In this document: positions 21,204 through 31,059 of the stretch, piece by piece
Layout of the letters: every line of letters begins with the position of its first letter
Numbering within the stretch: position 1 is the first letter of the stretch
NCBI GenBank assembly: GCA_933228895.1
Contig: OW121856.1
Span: forward strand, 105,871,027-105,935,026
Origin: Platycnemis pennipes
Lineage: Eukaryota; Arthropoda; Insecta; Odonata; Platycnemididae
DNA length: 64,000 bases
Reading direction: 5' to 3'
The notes under the pieces: model-generated
Told to the model about the DNA's origin: nothing
Seen by the model: the letters and a program-made list of their open reading frames with translations, nothing else
Databases searched by the model: none
Made by a program: the position numbers and the translations under genes

Positions 21204-21875
21204 TATGGTTTATGACAAATGTGGTTTATGATAAATATAATGATTATACAATTCGAGGAGTGAAATTGGAACAATTGGAGAACTTCACCTACCTCGGCAG
21301 CACTGTAACTTGGGATGGAAGAAGCTCGCCGGACATCAAGCGAAGAATAGCACAAGATAAGGAGGCGTTTATGAAGAAGAGACCACTACTGTGCTCAAAG
21401 AACCTACGGCTGCAAACAAGGAAGCACTTCATCAAAACATTCGTATGGAGCGTGGCACTCCATGGATCAGAGACATGGAACAACGGAAAAGCACACCAAC
21501 GAAGAATTGAAGCCTTCGAAACATGGTGCTGGAGGATAACGTTGAAGATTAAATGGACAGATAAAGTGAGGAACGAAGAACTGTACAGAAGAGCAGTTGA
21601 ATAAAGGACAATATGGAAAACCCTAGGGCCAAGAAGAACCAGATGGATTGGACATACCTTGAGGCACAATGAATTAGTTGGAAATATAAAAGAAGGGAAG
21701 ATTGAAGGGTAGGTTCCGCGAGGAAGACCAAGGGACAAGTATACAGGGTAAATAAAGAAGGACGTGAAAGAGAAATCATACCAGGGCGTGAGGGAACTAA
21801 TACTGAATAGGGCAGGATGGAGGGCTGCAGTAAACCAATCCTAGGGTTGAAATACTGATGATGATGATGATGATA
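21204..21875 (+). pseudogene. RTE-2 retrotransposon 3' part
   Basis: A distinct RTE-like family. The 130-codon open frame at 21212-21604 reads VKLEQLENFTYLGSTVTWDG, RLQTRKHFIKTFVWSVALHG and SETWNNGKAHQRRIEAFETW. After a stop it continues as ..PRRTRWIGHTLRHNELVGNI, EGKIEG..PRGRPR and ..AGWRAAVNQS, then (GATGAT)n at 21856-21875. Same architecture as RTE-1, but only about a third of the residues agree. Confidence 0.85.
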
Positions 21876-22351
21876 AAGGTGCAGTCTACCATAGTAAGTA
21901 GTAGTTCGCAAATATTTTTAACGTCATCAGTGAAAATATTATCTTGGAATTTATTTTAAGAGAATAATTCTAAATTTCAACAACTTCATTCAATAGACTG
22001 GGTACGTTAATATAGTTTTAAGACCGGCCCTTTACAATTCTTGCCGATCTTCGCTGCCCACGTTCAGGTTCATTATTTAGGCCTGTTTCGTATGGATGCC
22101 AAATAGTGGCAGTGTATTCCAAATGCGGTCTAACAACGGAAAAATAGCTGATTTTTCGTACATGTTCCACATATGTACCCATTCTGAATCTGGTAGTACG
22201 GCAACCAATCGTCACATTTCCCCAATAACCGTTTGATGAATCCCATTTTATGTTTAGAATAGCCCATTGTTGCACGCATGTGTTTACCTCAGGAAAGATC
22301 ATGTGTCAGTCTTATTCCAAGAGATTTCATAGATTTCAAGTTTGTTAATAC
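21876..22351 (-). pseudogene. nLTR-A coding fragment
   Basis: Minus strand, inserted or joined at the RTE-2 tail. Reads ..YETGLNNEPERGQRRSARIV, SVVRPHLEYTATIWHP and DH..SSWGKHMRATMGYSKHK. It carries a 35-bp internal duplication of the ..TTRFRMGT.. coding end near 22180. No 3' UTR. Confidence 0.8.
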
Positions 22352-22441
22352 CTATGTGCAAGTTAAAAGTGCATGCTTGGTGATTTATTCCACATACTAC
22401 ACACTCGCGGTGACTTGTAGGGTATCTATTACGCAGATATA
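22352..22441 (+). mobile_element. nLTR-B/C 3' end remnant
   Basis: GTGCATGCTTGGTGATTTAT, CACACTCGCGGTGACTTGTA and a decayed tail, plus strand. Confidence 0.65.
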
Positions 22442-22534
22442 GATGACAGTGACTTGAAGTAGAAAGGCCTCTACGAAATAAACACAACTGGTTATGAAGA
22501 GTGGATTTAAGTTCCATTTTAGTGATGATTCGAG

Positions 22535-23532
22535 TTATTTAGTGGACAAGAGCAGAGGGTTGTTATAAATTATATTTTGTCCGACGCAATCAATATCACA
22601 TCTGGAGTTCCCAGGATAGGGTATTCTCCGCTTCTATTTATTTTACACATAAACGATTTGGGTACCGTAATTTATAGCAAGCTTATACTTTTTGCAGACG
22701 ATGCGGTTGTGCACAGGTTATATGAAAAAAAGAAGATAGACAATCGCTGAGCTAGGATTTAGAGCATCTCAAGAGTGGTGCGACAAATGGAAGTTACAAC
22801 TTAAACTTACAAAATATGTTGCTATTAATTTTTTGAAGAGGAATAATTCGATAAAGCGATTATATAACATTCGTACCACAAAAAACGATAGCGTTGAAAC
22901 CATAAGGTACATAGGTATAACAGTCACTAACGATTTATCGTGGGGAAGACACATCCGGGAAATTAGCGGCCGAGCGAAGAGAAAGCTAGGATTTATAGAA
23001 CTTGAGAAATGTGATGAGAAGACGAAAGAGCGATGCTACTTTTCACTAGTTAGGCCTCACCTTGAATATGCAGCCAGTGTATGGGATCGGAATTAATTAG
23101 GTTTGATCAGAGGGCTAGAAAGTGTGCAGGGAAGAGCATCTAGGTTTATTAAAAGGTGTTACGAAAGGTTTAGTAGAGTATCAGAATCAATAGAGAATAA
23201 GGTTAGGGTTAATTATCAGATCGTAGGTTAAAATACAGTTTAAATCTATAACAAAAATTTAAAACGGATAGCTTTACTGATTATTTTAGAAATATATTTA
23301 AACACCAGCGTATTATGCCAGATTCGACCAGATAAATAAGATTAGAGAGATAGATTGTCGTACCGATAGATTCAAAATGGCATTTATCCCCCATACTATA
23401 AGAGAACACAATAAGCAGCATAGCAAAGGGATAGGTAGGTGAAATTTTGTACAGTAGTCTGCAGTGCATGATGCATGTATTAATAACCAATCCCTTTATC
23501 ACTATGAAGATACTAACCATGTAGCTGCATGT
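22535..23532 (+). pseudogene. nLTR-B with part of the polymerase core
   Basis: Plus strand, no clear tail. In broken frames it reads ..INITSGVP..YSPLLFILHIND, then SKLILFADDAVVHR (the F-ADD catalytic box of the reverse transcriptase), WCDKWKLQL, then an 87-codon open frame at 22833 with VETIRYIGITVTNDLSWGRH and YFSLVRPHLEYAASVWD. After that come stops, ..GRASRFIKRCYERF, the coding end and the start of the 3' UTR. One of three copies in the window long enough to show the catalytic box. Confidence 0.85.
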
Positions 23533-23849
23533 GACCCTAGATTCGACGAGATTAGAGAGATAGATTATCGTACCGATAGATTTTTAAAATGGCATTTTTT
23601 CCATGTACTATAAGATAACAGAATAGGCAGCATAGCAAAGGGATAGGTAGGGGAAATCTTTTAGAGTGGTCTATGGTGCATGATGCATGCAATAACCCCT
23701 TAAATACTATATTTACTAACAATTTAGTTGCATGAGACATTATAGTTGCTTGTTGGCATGTTAGTAGTGCATGCTTGGTGATCTTCACCCCCTGCCACAC
23801 ACCCTCGTGGTGGCTTGCAGGGTATCGTGTAGATGTAGATGTAGGTAGC
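23533..23849 (+). mobile_element. nLTR-B 3' end
   Basis: Starts at the coding end (GATTCGACGAGATTAGAGAG) and runs through a complete 3' UTR, hairpin and GTAGATGTAGATG tail. It abuts the preceding nLTR-B copy just where that copy's 3' UTR breaks off. Confidence 0.9.
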
Positions 23850-23957
23850 ATGTTTAGATGTATTAACCTAGTTTCCTATCAATAATTCATGTTGGTTGAT
23901 CTTCCCCCATTGCCACGCACCCTCACGGCGGCTTGCAGGGTGTCGTGTAGATGTAGA
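23850..23957 (+). mobile_element. nLTR-B 3' end remnant
   Basis: A third tail in a row: decayed 3' UTR, CATTGCCACGCACCCTCACG, GCGGCTTGCAGGGTGTCGTG, then GTAGATGTAG. Confidence 0.8.
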
Positions 23958-24689
23958 AAATTTGCATGAGCTAAGAGCACGCCCATGTTACGGCAAAGAC
24001 TTTCCCCAATGCGTGAAAACTCGTGCGATTGAAAAGAGTGTAGCTTATAGTGAGTAACTATATATTGAGAGCCAGTTGAAGGTTTGTAGTTGAGCTAGTT
24101 TTATCAGAGTTCAAGGATGGATGCAACGGAACGGAGAAGGAGCCTTGCATTCTTTGCACGCGTCCCTGGGCGTCGAATCGAAACGCACTTGGATCGGAGG
24201 AATGCCTTGTCTGGGGGATAGCTAACATGGATTCGTGAATTGGGACGAGGGTGATTCAACCTCCGCTCGAAGGGAACCCCATCTACGAGAACAAAACGGA
24301 TTTCTTGTCCAATTTCCACCCGCGGCTGCCTTGAAACCTAAACTAAATCAAATCCAAGCCTCGAATCAAGTTAATCCCTCCCCCTAATGTCGTTAGCCAC
24401 CTCTCGACTTCCACGGAAACCACTCCGAGTCTCTAGGGGTGTAGGCCTCCCCCTGGGTATCAACCCCCCCAGAGCCCTTCTCCGCCCTGCCAAGGGTTGC
24501 GTACCCCTCCTAGCCACTTCTTAGGGACAACCTCCTGCGCGCCATCTCTCCGTAAATCCCTCGTGTGCGGCGGTCAATGCACTACACTGTTTTGGTGAGA
24601 ACTGACGCCAATGCATCTCTTCGCTTCGTGCCTTTAAAACTGACCTTAACGCTAAGATTTCAACAGTTAGTTGCCTACCTTTATTTGTA
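23958..24689. other. no gene seen
   Basis: GC-richer at 24360-24560 (CCCTCCCC-type). A 71-codon frame has no recognisable features. Confidence 0.5.
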
Positions 24690-25338
24690 AAAAGAGTACT
24701 TGGAACATGTGATGAAAAGACAAAAGAGCGATGCTACTTTTCACTAGTTCGGCCCCACCTTGAGTATGCAGCCTGTGTATGGGATCCTAATGATTTAGGT
24801 TTGATCAGAGAACTAGACAGTGTGCAGCAGAGCAGCTAGGTTCGTCAAAAGGTGTTACGATAGGTTGAGTAGTGTATCAGAATTAATAAAAGAATTAGGG
24901 TGGGAATCATTATCAGAGCGTAGGTTAAAGTACAGATTAAATCTATTAGAGAAATTTCAATCGGATAGCTTTACTGAAGATATTAGGCACATATTAAAAA
25001 AACAAGCGTATTATGCTAGATTCGACCAGATAAATAAGATTAGAGCGATAGATTTTCGTACTGATAGATTCAAAATTGCATTTTTCCCCGTACTATAAGA
25101 GAACAGAATAGGTAGCATAGCAAAGGGATAGGTAGGGGAAATATTTTAGAGTAGTCTGTAGTGCATGATTCATGTATTAACCCCTTAAATATTATAGATA
25201 CTAACAATCTAGTTGCATGAGACCCTATAGTAGCTTGTTTGCATGGTAGTAGTGCATTCTTGGTGATATTCACCACCTGCCACACACCCTCGCGGTGTCT
25301 TGCAGGGTATCGTGTAGATGTAGATGTAGATGTAACCT
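24690..25338 (+). pseudogene. nLTR-B 3' part, well preserved
   Basis: Starts at ..KRVLGTCDEKTKERCYF and continues SLVRPHLEYAACVWDPND, one frameshift, ARFVKRCYDRLSSVSELIKE, WESLSERRLKYRLNLLEKF and ..TDRFKIAFFPVL. Complete 3' UTR, hairpin and (GTAGAT)3 tail. Foldback insertion 2 follows directly. Confidence 0.9.
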
Positions 25339-25554
25339 GAAGAGGGTAAGGAAACAATGCACTTCCACAAAATGCATAGAATTTATTCACTCACGACCAT
25401 GGTTTCGATGCTTATTTTGCACCTGAAGATGATGCTAAGCATCGAAACCATGGTCATTACTGAATAAATTACATATTTTGTGGAGTGCATTGTTTCCTTA
25501 TCCTCATCATGAAGGAATTCAACGCAGTTAAGTCAGACACCGTCAACTTCAGTT
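25339..25554 (+). mobile_element. foldback insertion 2 with hammerhead-like motif (Penelope-like?)
   Basis: Imperfect inverted repeat: arms 25342-25414 and 25436-25505 pair over about 70 bp with a few small gaps. After the right arm come about 50 bp starting CATCATG, the same word and position as in foldback 1. Possible target duplication TGTAACCT at 25331-25338 and 25555-25562 (10 of 11 bases if extended). The loop plus right arm hold a hammerhead-like core. Inserted at the end of an nLTR-B tail. No protein. Confidence 0.55.
25420..25456 (+). ncRNA. hammerhead-ribozyme-like motif 2
   Basis: CTGAAGA (25423-25429, fits CTGANGA), a T, stem II GATGC/GCATC (25431-25435 and 25439-25443) with loop TAA, GAAA (25444-25447), self-complementary stem III ACCATGGT (25447-25454), then C, giving the canonical GTC cleavage triplet. 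Stem I is poor on this strand (CAC against ATT). The antisense of the left arm reads GAAACCATGGTCGTGAG, whose GTG would pair with CAC, suggesting the ancestral 3' half. Confidence 0.5.
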
Positions 25555-25627
25555 TGTAACCTCAAACAACGCAGTGGATGTAATGCAGTCACGAATTTAT
25601 ATGGAAATATTTTGCATATGCTCATGT

Positions 25628-25733
25628 ACAACATATCTACACCTACATATTACCATGCAAGCCATGATAAAGGTGTGTGGCAGGCGGTAAATTCACACCA
25701 AACATGCTTTACATATATTGCACAAAAAGGATT
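25628..25733 (-). mobile_element. nLTR-A 3' end remnant
   Basis: Tail-derived ATCTACACCTACATATTACC, hairpin CATGCAAGCCATGATAAAGG and start of the 3' UTR, minus strand. It then runs into about 40 bp of plus-strand nLTR-B (TAACAATCACTAAAGATTTA). Confidence 0.75.
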
Positions 25734-25839
25734 TAGGTGTAACAATCACTAAAGATTTATCGTAGGGATAACGGGAGGCAGAGATAAAGAAATTTGCGAT
25801 TCCATTTGGACTAATATTTAAGTCTCATTCTTAACATCA

Positions 25840-25975
25840 ACTTGCCAATCATAAATTATGAAGTATATACTAGAATATAATTATTAATCTACGATATGTA
25901 ATGCATGCTTGATGTGGATTCACCCCCTGCCTCACACCTTTATGGTGGTTTTCAGGGTATTGTGTCGATGCAGAT
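25840..25975 (+). mobile_element. nLTR-A 3' end remnant
   Basis: ATACTAGAATATAATTATTA, GTAATGCATGCTTGATGTGG, hairpin CCTGCCTCACACCTTTATGG and a decayed tail, plus strand. Confidence 0.75.
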
Positions 25976-26236
25976 TAACGTGGGTTCGAATCTATTTCGA
26001 GCGCCAGCGACGCAATCTTAGGTCGCTTCCTAAGAATCCCAGCAAGTGAAGGCGTCTTGGATGTTCTGCGCTCATGTCGAGAGGTGTTGGACCCTGCGAT
26101 TGTCGGAGGGTTCTTATCGAGAACTGTTCGCCATGACACCTCTGGGAGAAGCGGCCCTGTCCAAGTAAGCGCAGGATTATGCGACAGCCGGGCTACAGAT
26201 ATCCGCTCTGAGGCGAGCAGCTCCTTTATCAGATAC

Positions 26237-26668
26237 TCTACTACATCCACGCAACACCATGCGAGCCGCCGCGAGGGCGTGTGGCAGGGGGTGAAGATAA
26301 AAAATGCACTGTTGACATGCAACTAGGGTACTACAAGGGAACATGTTAGATAAAAGTGTCAGATGCAGCTAGATGGTAGTACCTCCATAGTAAAATAAGA
26401 GATTGTTTTTTGAAACATATTTCATTCACTACATAATAATCTAACAATTTTCACCTACCTTTCCCTTTGAAATGATGCCTATTGTGATTTCGTATAGTAC
26501 GAGCAAAATGACATTGTGAATCTATCGGTACGACAATCTAGCTCAATAATCTTATTTATCTGGTCGAATCTAGCATCATGCGTAGGGTTTTTTGTGTAAA
26601 TCTAACATCTTCAGGAAAGCTATCCATTTTAAATTACTGGAACGAATTCAAACTGTACTCTTACTTAA
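26237..26668 (-). mobile_element. nLTR-B/C 3' part
   Basis: Minus strand. Hairpin (CCATGCGAGCCGCCGCGAGG), 3' UTR mixing B and C words, coding end (..TDRFTMSFCSYYTKSQ), ending near 26668 at the SINE. Confidence 0.8.
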
Positions 26669-26671
26669 CAG

Positions 26672-26755
26672 AGTAAAATGGCGTAGTGGTTAGAGTCGTC
26701 GTTCCACATACAGAAGGATCTAAGATCTATCCCTAGTGACGGAGCTTTTTTTTTT
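26672..26755 (+). repeat. tRNA-derived SINE head
   Basis: A-box-like TGGCGTAGTGGTTAGAG, a B-box-like GGATCTAAGATCTATCC, ending in a run of ten T (26746-26755) that could stop RNA polymerase III. About 84 bp, tRNA-sized. Related in layout to the SINE at 61371. Confidence 0.55.
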
Positions 26756-27291
26756 GATCGGCAAGATTTGTAAAGGGACGATACGATAGCCTTATCAGCG
26801 TAACCAGTTTATTAAATGAATTAAATAGGGAATCACTGTCAGATCGCAGGTTGAAATTAAGACTTAATCTCTTGAATAAATTCCAAGACCATAATTTCAG
26901 TGATGATGTTAAAAATATATTGCGAACCCCAACACTATGGTAGACTGGACCATAATCACAAAATTAGAGAAATTGATTGCCGAACTGACAGATTCAAACG
27001 TCCTTTTTTCCTCGTACAATTAGGGATATGAATGACGGTAAATATATCCAGTACGAGTGTAGCAATGGATAACTTTGGTAGCTGCATGTTGGTAAAGGGA
27101 CTTTAAGCCAACCCAACTAACAGCATGTTTTTGCATGTTTGCTTTGCTATCTTTATCTTCTTTTAAATGTGGGGTTTAGAACAGTATAAAATACTAATCT
27201 TTTTTATGCATGATATGTGGTTCATGTTTAGTAGAATTCACCCCCTGCCACACACCTTTATGGTGGCTTGCAGGGTATTATGTAGATGTAC
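26756..27291 (+). pseudogene. nLTR-A 3' part
   Basis: From GATCGGCAAGATTTGTAAAG through SLLNELNRESLSDRRLKLRL, the coding end with one-base losses, a full 3' UTR, hairpin and GTAGATGTA tail. Confidence 0.9.
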
Positions 27292-27375
27292 TCTAACACA
27301 CGATCTGATAACGATTCGCAAACTTATTCTTATATTAATTCTGATACTCTACTAAACCGGTAGTATAAAACCCTA
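27292..27375 (-). mobile_element. nLTR-B coding fragment
   Basis: Minus strand. Encodes a decayed SRVSELI..NKFANRYQIVC block (ACTCTACTAAACCGGTAG). Confidence 0.55.
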
Positions 27376-29220
27376 TATCTAACCTTATGTTCACGCAAGC
27401 GGTCGATGATTCCGAACGTTTTTTGAATGAATTCCGCTGAGATCGTCGAAAAACAAATGCGGCATCCTTCTGTAAACCTTCCCCATCCGACTTCCCCGAA
27501 AGAATTCATTTTCCAAAGATTCGCAATGAGAACACACTCCGCTTTGAACACGTCCCATTCCAACCGGGGCGTCCCTCAAAACCGAGACGCGACGAACCCG
27601 GCTTCCATTCTTTTCATTTCCATCACGAAAGAGGATCGAACTACAATCGAACTGGTCCCGCTCTGCCGACGCCATTCACAGCGCGGCGAGACAAAGCACT
27701 CTCGCCACGCGCGCTCTACTCCGTGCGCCTGTGTGAGCAGGGACGCTTTTCAACCCCCCCCCCCTCCGATGTGACGGCGCCTAAAAGGAAAGAAAATAGG
27801 TCGCCTTCTCTCCGCCCCATCCACACCACATCCGAGAGTTCGATTGACTATCGTCAGTTTCGATACACTGTTAAAAGGATATCTGATTTTCAGTGCGATC
27901 TGAATTTAAACGCTGTCTGATTTTACGGTAGTGGTCTAAATTTAAGACTCAACATGCGTGAAAATCAGACACACCTCCGTCTTATTTTAAGAACTTAACA
28001 ACTGCATATTGAAAATAAGATGGTTGTGATCTGAAATTCAGATCACCCGGGCTGAAAATAAGCAAGCCTTGGTTGGCTCCGCAATTTAGCTAACCTGCCA
28101 ATAGCAGAGACTGATGGGCGGAGCGTAAACAGGGAGATGGAATTCAACAAGGATTACGAAGCGTAAAGAAGTCATATTCAAAGTCAAGTCAAATTTCATT
28201 GTAATTAGGTGAAATAAGTTTCGTGCGATGAATTAATGGTGTGAGAATGTGGCGTTGATACTTCGGATGTTTGCAGAAGTGAGCCAGTTGTGTCTGAGTG
28301 ACGTATCCTGAGACTAAACTTCCTTATTTTGTCTATGTGGCAGGGTTTAATACCTAAAAAATAGTCGCCCTCGACAAGTTACAGTTCCTTCCTCGGTTTG
28401 TAGATACTGGCGCATATTTTTGGTATCGAAGACTTTGTATGGATTACTTTTTTCCAATAAAAATACAAATTTTCATATATTCTTTGAAGTTATTTTTAAT
28501 GTTTTCCCAATTCAGTCCTGAAATCTATTCCAATGGAAATTCTATGATTTACGTTTGCTCTATCGAAGAATTTAGTCAGTAAAACAGGATCATTGAGTAG
28601 AAATATGAAACTATCAATGGCCGTGTAAAACGTCCTTAAGAGAGTCCTACGAGTTCGCTGCATTAATTTAAATCAGTATTTTGAAGGAACATGCAACTAT
28701 TGAACGGTGTAGGCCGCGTTTTCGCTCTGGAAGCAATGCGTTCGCGTCCGCCCCTGCCGTTACTTAGATTTTCGCTTCTTCCGCGCCCTCAGGGAAGCAA
28801 CTCCATCATGCGCGGAGGCACGAGTGACCCAGGGTGTGCATCAAACGTGCATTCACTCACGCCGCGCGGTGTCTTTTGAGCATCGCTTCCCACGACGCAA
28901 GCAGGTGGCTCACTGTCCGAGAAATGGGTATGAGCGCATCTTCAGAATGATACGGGCCCTCGCTTCTACGTGATGCCAGCCGCTGCTCGCAGATCCGGAG
29001 TGGTGCGCAGTCAAAGTGGCCGACGGCGAGAGCGAATCCCTCGGGCCATATGGTCGCTGCCCCTTCCTTACCTGTGCCGTCAGAGGTCAATGGCCAACCC
29101 CCCTCGACCGCCACCGCCGCCAGCCACGACCGACCCGCGGGGCACTCCTGCTCCGTTCAAGACGCTGCCTCATAATCCAGGGAGATGTCTTCTCCCACGA
29201 CCTAAGATGTTAGGTATATA
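27376..29220. other. 1.8 kb free of recognised repeats, no gene seen
   Basis: The longest stretch without a recognised mobile element. 27430-27830 and 28700-29190 are GC- and CpG-rich; the middle is AT-rich. Open frames of 60-143 codons occur in several overlapping frames (for example 27427-27774 and 28970-29401), but they are proline/arginine-rich, overlap frames on the other strand, and the longer one runs into an nLTR-B tail. I cannot support any as a gene. A short perfect hairpin GTGATCTGAA/TTCAGATCAC lies at 28026-28046. Confidence 0.45.
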
Positions 29221-29221
29221 T

Positions 29222-29310
29222 TCTACATCTATATCTACACGATACCCAGCGAGCCTCCGCGAGGGTGTGTGGCAGAGGGGGGGGGGGGGGGGGGGGGGAA
29301 GATCCCACAC
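29222..29310 (-). mobile_element. nLTR-B 3' end with a long G run
   Basis: Minus-strand tail and hairpin (ACACGATACCCAGCGAGCCT) followed by 22 consecutive G at 29277-29298, an expansion of the GGCAGGGGGTG motif found in every copy. Confidence 0.8.
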
Positions 29311-29365
29311 TGAAGCCTATACATGGGACATATATGGGAAATATATATACACCTACATTTACATC

Positions 29366-30105
29366 TTCTACATCTACATAATACCCTGCAAGCCATCATA
29401 AAGGTGTGTGGCAGGGGGTGAACTCTCACCAAACATGCACTACATATCATGCAAAAAAATTTGTAATTAAAAATTAAAATAGCAAAGCATACATGCAAAA
29501 ACATGCTGTTAGTTGGCTTAGCTTTAAGTCCTTATGCATGCAGCTACCAATGTTATCCATTGCTACTCTCGTACTGGATATATTTACCGTTATTCATATC
29601 CATAATAGTATGAGGAAAAAAGGACTTTTTGAATCTGTCAGTTCGGTATTCTATTTCTCTAATTTTGTGATTATGGTCCAGTCTACCATAGTAAGTTGGG
29701 GTTCGCAAAATATTTTTAACATCATCACTGAAAATATGGTCTTGGAATTTATTCAAGAGATTAAGTCTAAATTTCAACCTGCGATCTGACAATGATTCCC
29801 AATTTAATTCATTTAATAGACTGGTTACGCTAATTTGGTTATCATACCGGCCCTTGACAAATCTTGCCGATCTTCGCTGCACACGTTCGAGTTCGTTATT
29901 TAGACCGATTTCGTAGGGATCCCACACACTGGCAGCATATTACAAATGAGGTCTTACAAGGGAAAAGTAGCTGATTTCTCGTACATGATCGTCACATTTA
30001 CCCAACACTCTTTTGATGAAACCCAGTTTACGATTCGCTTGCCCCATTATTTCACGTATGTGTTTACCCCAGGAAAGATCATTTGTCAGTCTTATTCCAA
30101 GATAG
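29366..30105 (-). pseudogene. nLTR-A 3' part, well preserved
   Basis: Minus strand. Tail (TTCTACATCTACATAATACC), hairpin, 3' UTR, then a 124-codon frame (29927-29553): WDPYEIGLNNELERVQRRSA, ..DNQISVTSLLNELNWESLSD, ..TDRFKKSFFPHTIMDMNNGK. One stop upstream, it continues to ..GIRLTNDLSWGKHIREIMGQ. It ends abruptly at 30105 at an nLTR-B hairpin sequence. Confidence 0.9.
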
Positions 30106-30107
30106 AA

Positions 30108-30156
30108 TCGCGGTGGCTTGCAGGGTATCTTAACGATACCCTGCAAGCCACCGCGA
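30108..30156. repeat. perfect 22-bp inverted repeat of the nLTR-B 3' hairpin arm
   Basis: TCGCGGTGGCTTGCAGGGTA + TC at 30108-30129 is repeated in inverse at 30135-30156, separated by five bases. It joins the nLTR-A end at 30105 to the following minus-strand nLTR-B. Confidence 0.85.
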
Positions 30157-30545
30157 GGGTGTGTGGCAGGGGGTGAAGATCACCAAGCATGCACTACTAA
30201 CATGCAAACAAGCAACTATAGTATCCCATGCAACTAGATTGTTAGTATCTGTAGTATTCAAGTAGTAGTTGTTAGTATCTGTAGTATAGTATACATGCAT
30301 CATGCACTACAGAATACTCTAAAATATCTCCCCTACCTGTCCCTTTGCTATGCTGCCTATTCTGTTCTCTTATATAGTACGGGGGAAAAATGCCATTTTG
30401 AATCTATCGGTACGACAATCTATCTCTCAAATTTTATTTATCTGGTCGAATATAGCATAATACGCCGGTGTTTTTTAATATGTGCCCAATATCTTCAGTT
30501 AAGATATCCGATAGAAATTTCTCTAATAGATTTAATCTATACTTT
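30131..30545 (-). mobile_element. nLTR-B 3' part
   Basis: Minus strand. Hairpin, 3' UTR with a 28-bp internal duplication (TTGTTAGTATCTGTAGTAT twice, about 30239 and 30268), coding end (..TDRFKMAFFP) up to ..LKYRLNLLEKFLSDIL. Confidence 0.85.
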
Positions 30546-30980
30546 AACCATCAAGTACGCCCACAATCATTCATTTGACCATCTGAACCACAAATCGGTC
30601 GTCTTTCATTCTCTCATACATAGACAAAATGACATCCCTCTTGACAGGTCTTCTTATGACAAAGAATTGAATTACATAAAAAAACGTTGCCTGACAGAAT
30701 TGTTTCCATGAATCACTGTTAAACAACATAATTAAGAAACACAAATTCAAGAGTCTGATCAATGGCTCCAATGCACAAAAATAGCCTAAATCATGAGATA
30801 TATTAAGTAAGCCTTGAACACAAAATGAAATAATGATGTCGATAGAGTATTCAAAACTATAAACACTAAAATATCCTGCACCAATAAGCTCAATCATCTC
30901 TTGGGCAACATAAAAAAAATCCCACAACCGAAAAATAAGGCATTTATCAAATCAATTTTGGGAACTGCATTTCATTCAAT
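30546..30980. other. no gene recognised
   Basis: AT-rich sequence between two nLTR-B pieces of opposite orientation. Open frames run on both strands (plus to about 30711, minus 30927-30571); neither has a feature I recognise. Confidence 0.45.
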
Positions 30981-31050
30981 TGCATGCTAGGTGATCTTCA
31001 CCCCCTGCCGCACACCCTCCTGGTGGCTTGCAGGGTATCGTGTAGATGTA
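30981..31050 (+). mobile_element. nLTR-B 3' end remnant
   Basis: TTGCATGCTAGGTGATCTTC, hairpin, GTGTAGATGTAG tail, plus strand. Confidence 0.8.
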
Positions 31051-31059
31051 GAATATATA

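Noticed and set aside
28970..29401. 143-codon open frame
   Set aside because: Runs through an nLTR-B tail and the poly-G run; composition-driven.
30571..30927. 118-codon minus-strand frame as a gene
   Set aside because: No recognisable feature, AT-rich, opposing frame on the other strand; left as unassigned.
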